A DNA stretch of 64,000 nt from positions 23,411 to 87,410 of the forward strand of contig JAKSLM010000009.1 in the NCBI GenBank assembly GCA_024401225.1, in the 5' to 3' direction. Shown piece after piece: positions 63,959-64,000 of this stretch. The notes below the pieces were generated by a model, which was not told the DNA's origin, did no database searches, and worked only from the letters and a program-made list of their open reading frames with translations. Numbering within the stretch: the stretch's first letter is position 1; each line of letters starts with the position of its first letter. This DNA is from Bacteroidaceae bacterium (lineage in GTDB: Bacteria > Bacteroidota > Bacteroidia > Bacteroidales > Bacteroidaceae). A program made the translations under genes and the position numbers.

Positions 63959-64000
63959 ATGAAAAAAGTATTTGCAATCATTGCATTGATGGGTGTGTTT
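63959..64000 (+). CDS. Start of an exported protein, cut by the window end
   Basis: ATG followed by MKKVFAIIALMGVF, a typical signal peptide start (two Lys then a hydrophobic run). Only 14 residues are seen. In Prevotellaceae an ExbB/TolQ-type proton channel with such a signal peptide is one possibility; the sequence here cannot decide. Confidence 0.6.
   Translation, partial: MKKVFAIIALMGVF

Overview
The window is chromosomal DNA of a Bacteroidota bacterium, most likely a Prevotellaceae member (Prevotella/Segatella type). Three things point there. Almost every promoter I can place has the Bacteroidota -7 box TAnnTTTG and no Shine-Dalgarno sequence follows it. Many genes belong to lineage-specific families (DUF4301, DUF4293, DUF4837, DUF5686, DUF6055, PorE-type OmpA protein, AURKAIP1/COX24 micro-protein). 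The gene order is typical: bamD-rpoZ-DUF4293, and a sigma-54 activator followed by a probable lptE. I see no tRNA, rRNA, insertion sequence, prophage or CRISPR array.

Layout. 0-5.4 kb (minus): sigma-54 activator, metallo-hydrolase, rsmG, purT, DUF4301. 5.5-8.2 kb (plus): a (p)ppGpp synthetase whose hydrolase motifs are decayed, then rlmH. 8.4-13.5 kb: SPOR lipoprotein and HU-like protein (minus), then a YtxH/holin-like envelope trio, two small proteins and a secreted DUF6055 zincin-like protein (plus). 13.5-17.2 kb: ECF sigma factor with membrane partners (minus), divergent from a BlaI/BlaR1-type pair (plus). 18-22.7 kb: mscL, a 30-residue Cys-rich lipoprotein, gapA, an ABC-F ATPase and a glucosaminidase. 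22.8-34.9 kb: RNase E/G, a 29-residue ribosome-associated-type protein with an upstream micro-ORF, a BASS-type transporter, uvrB, bamD-rpoZ-DUF4293, and pyrF-HD-uvrA. 35-38.8 kb: an AT-rich accessory stretch with a TraB/GumN gene between two ~140-bp direct repeats, a tandem LAB_N protein, a GT2 glycosyltransferase and a repeat-packed intergenic region.

38.8-50.6 kb is one long minus-strand run: glyA, rlmN, DUF4837, pdxA, Wzi-like, lipocalin-like, PgpA-type phosphatase, GtrA, CDP-alcohol phosphatidyltransferase, PAP2/AUR1-type synthase, DUF5686. The four lipid genes match the Bacteroidota inositol-lipid pathway (phosphatidylinositol-phosphate synthase, phosphatase, inositol-phosphoceramide synthase), but the usual myo-inositol-phosphate synthase gene is not in the cluster.

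50.7-64 kb: GH43 enzyme, a PorE-like type IX secretion protein, rsmF, folA, thyA, rfbB, TonB, polyprenyl synthetase, TatD and the start of an exported protein.

The most unusual signal lies between genes. Degenerate tandem repeats with a strict 22-bp period occur at four separate intergenic places with different core sequences, and 8-bp and 7-bp period arrays occur at others. A promoter-carrying 140-bp repeat brackets one gene. These patterns were read by eye and counted base by base; no genome-wide statistics were possible.
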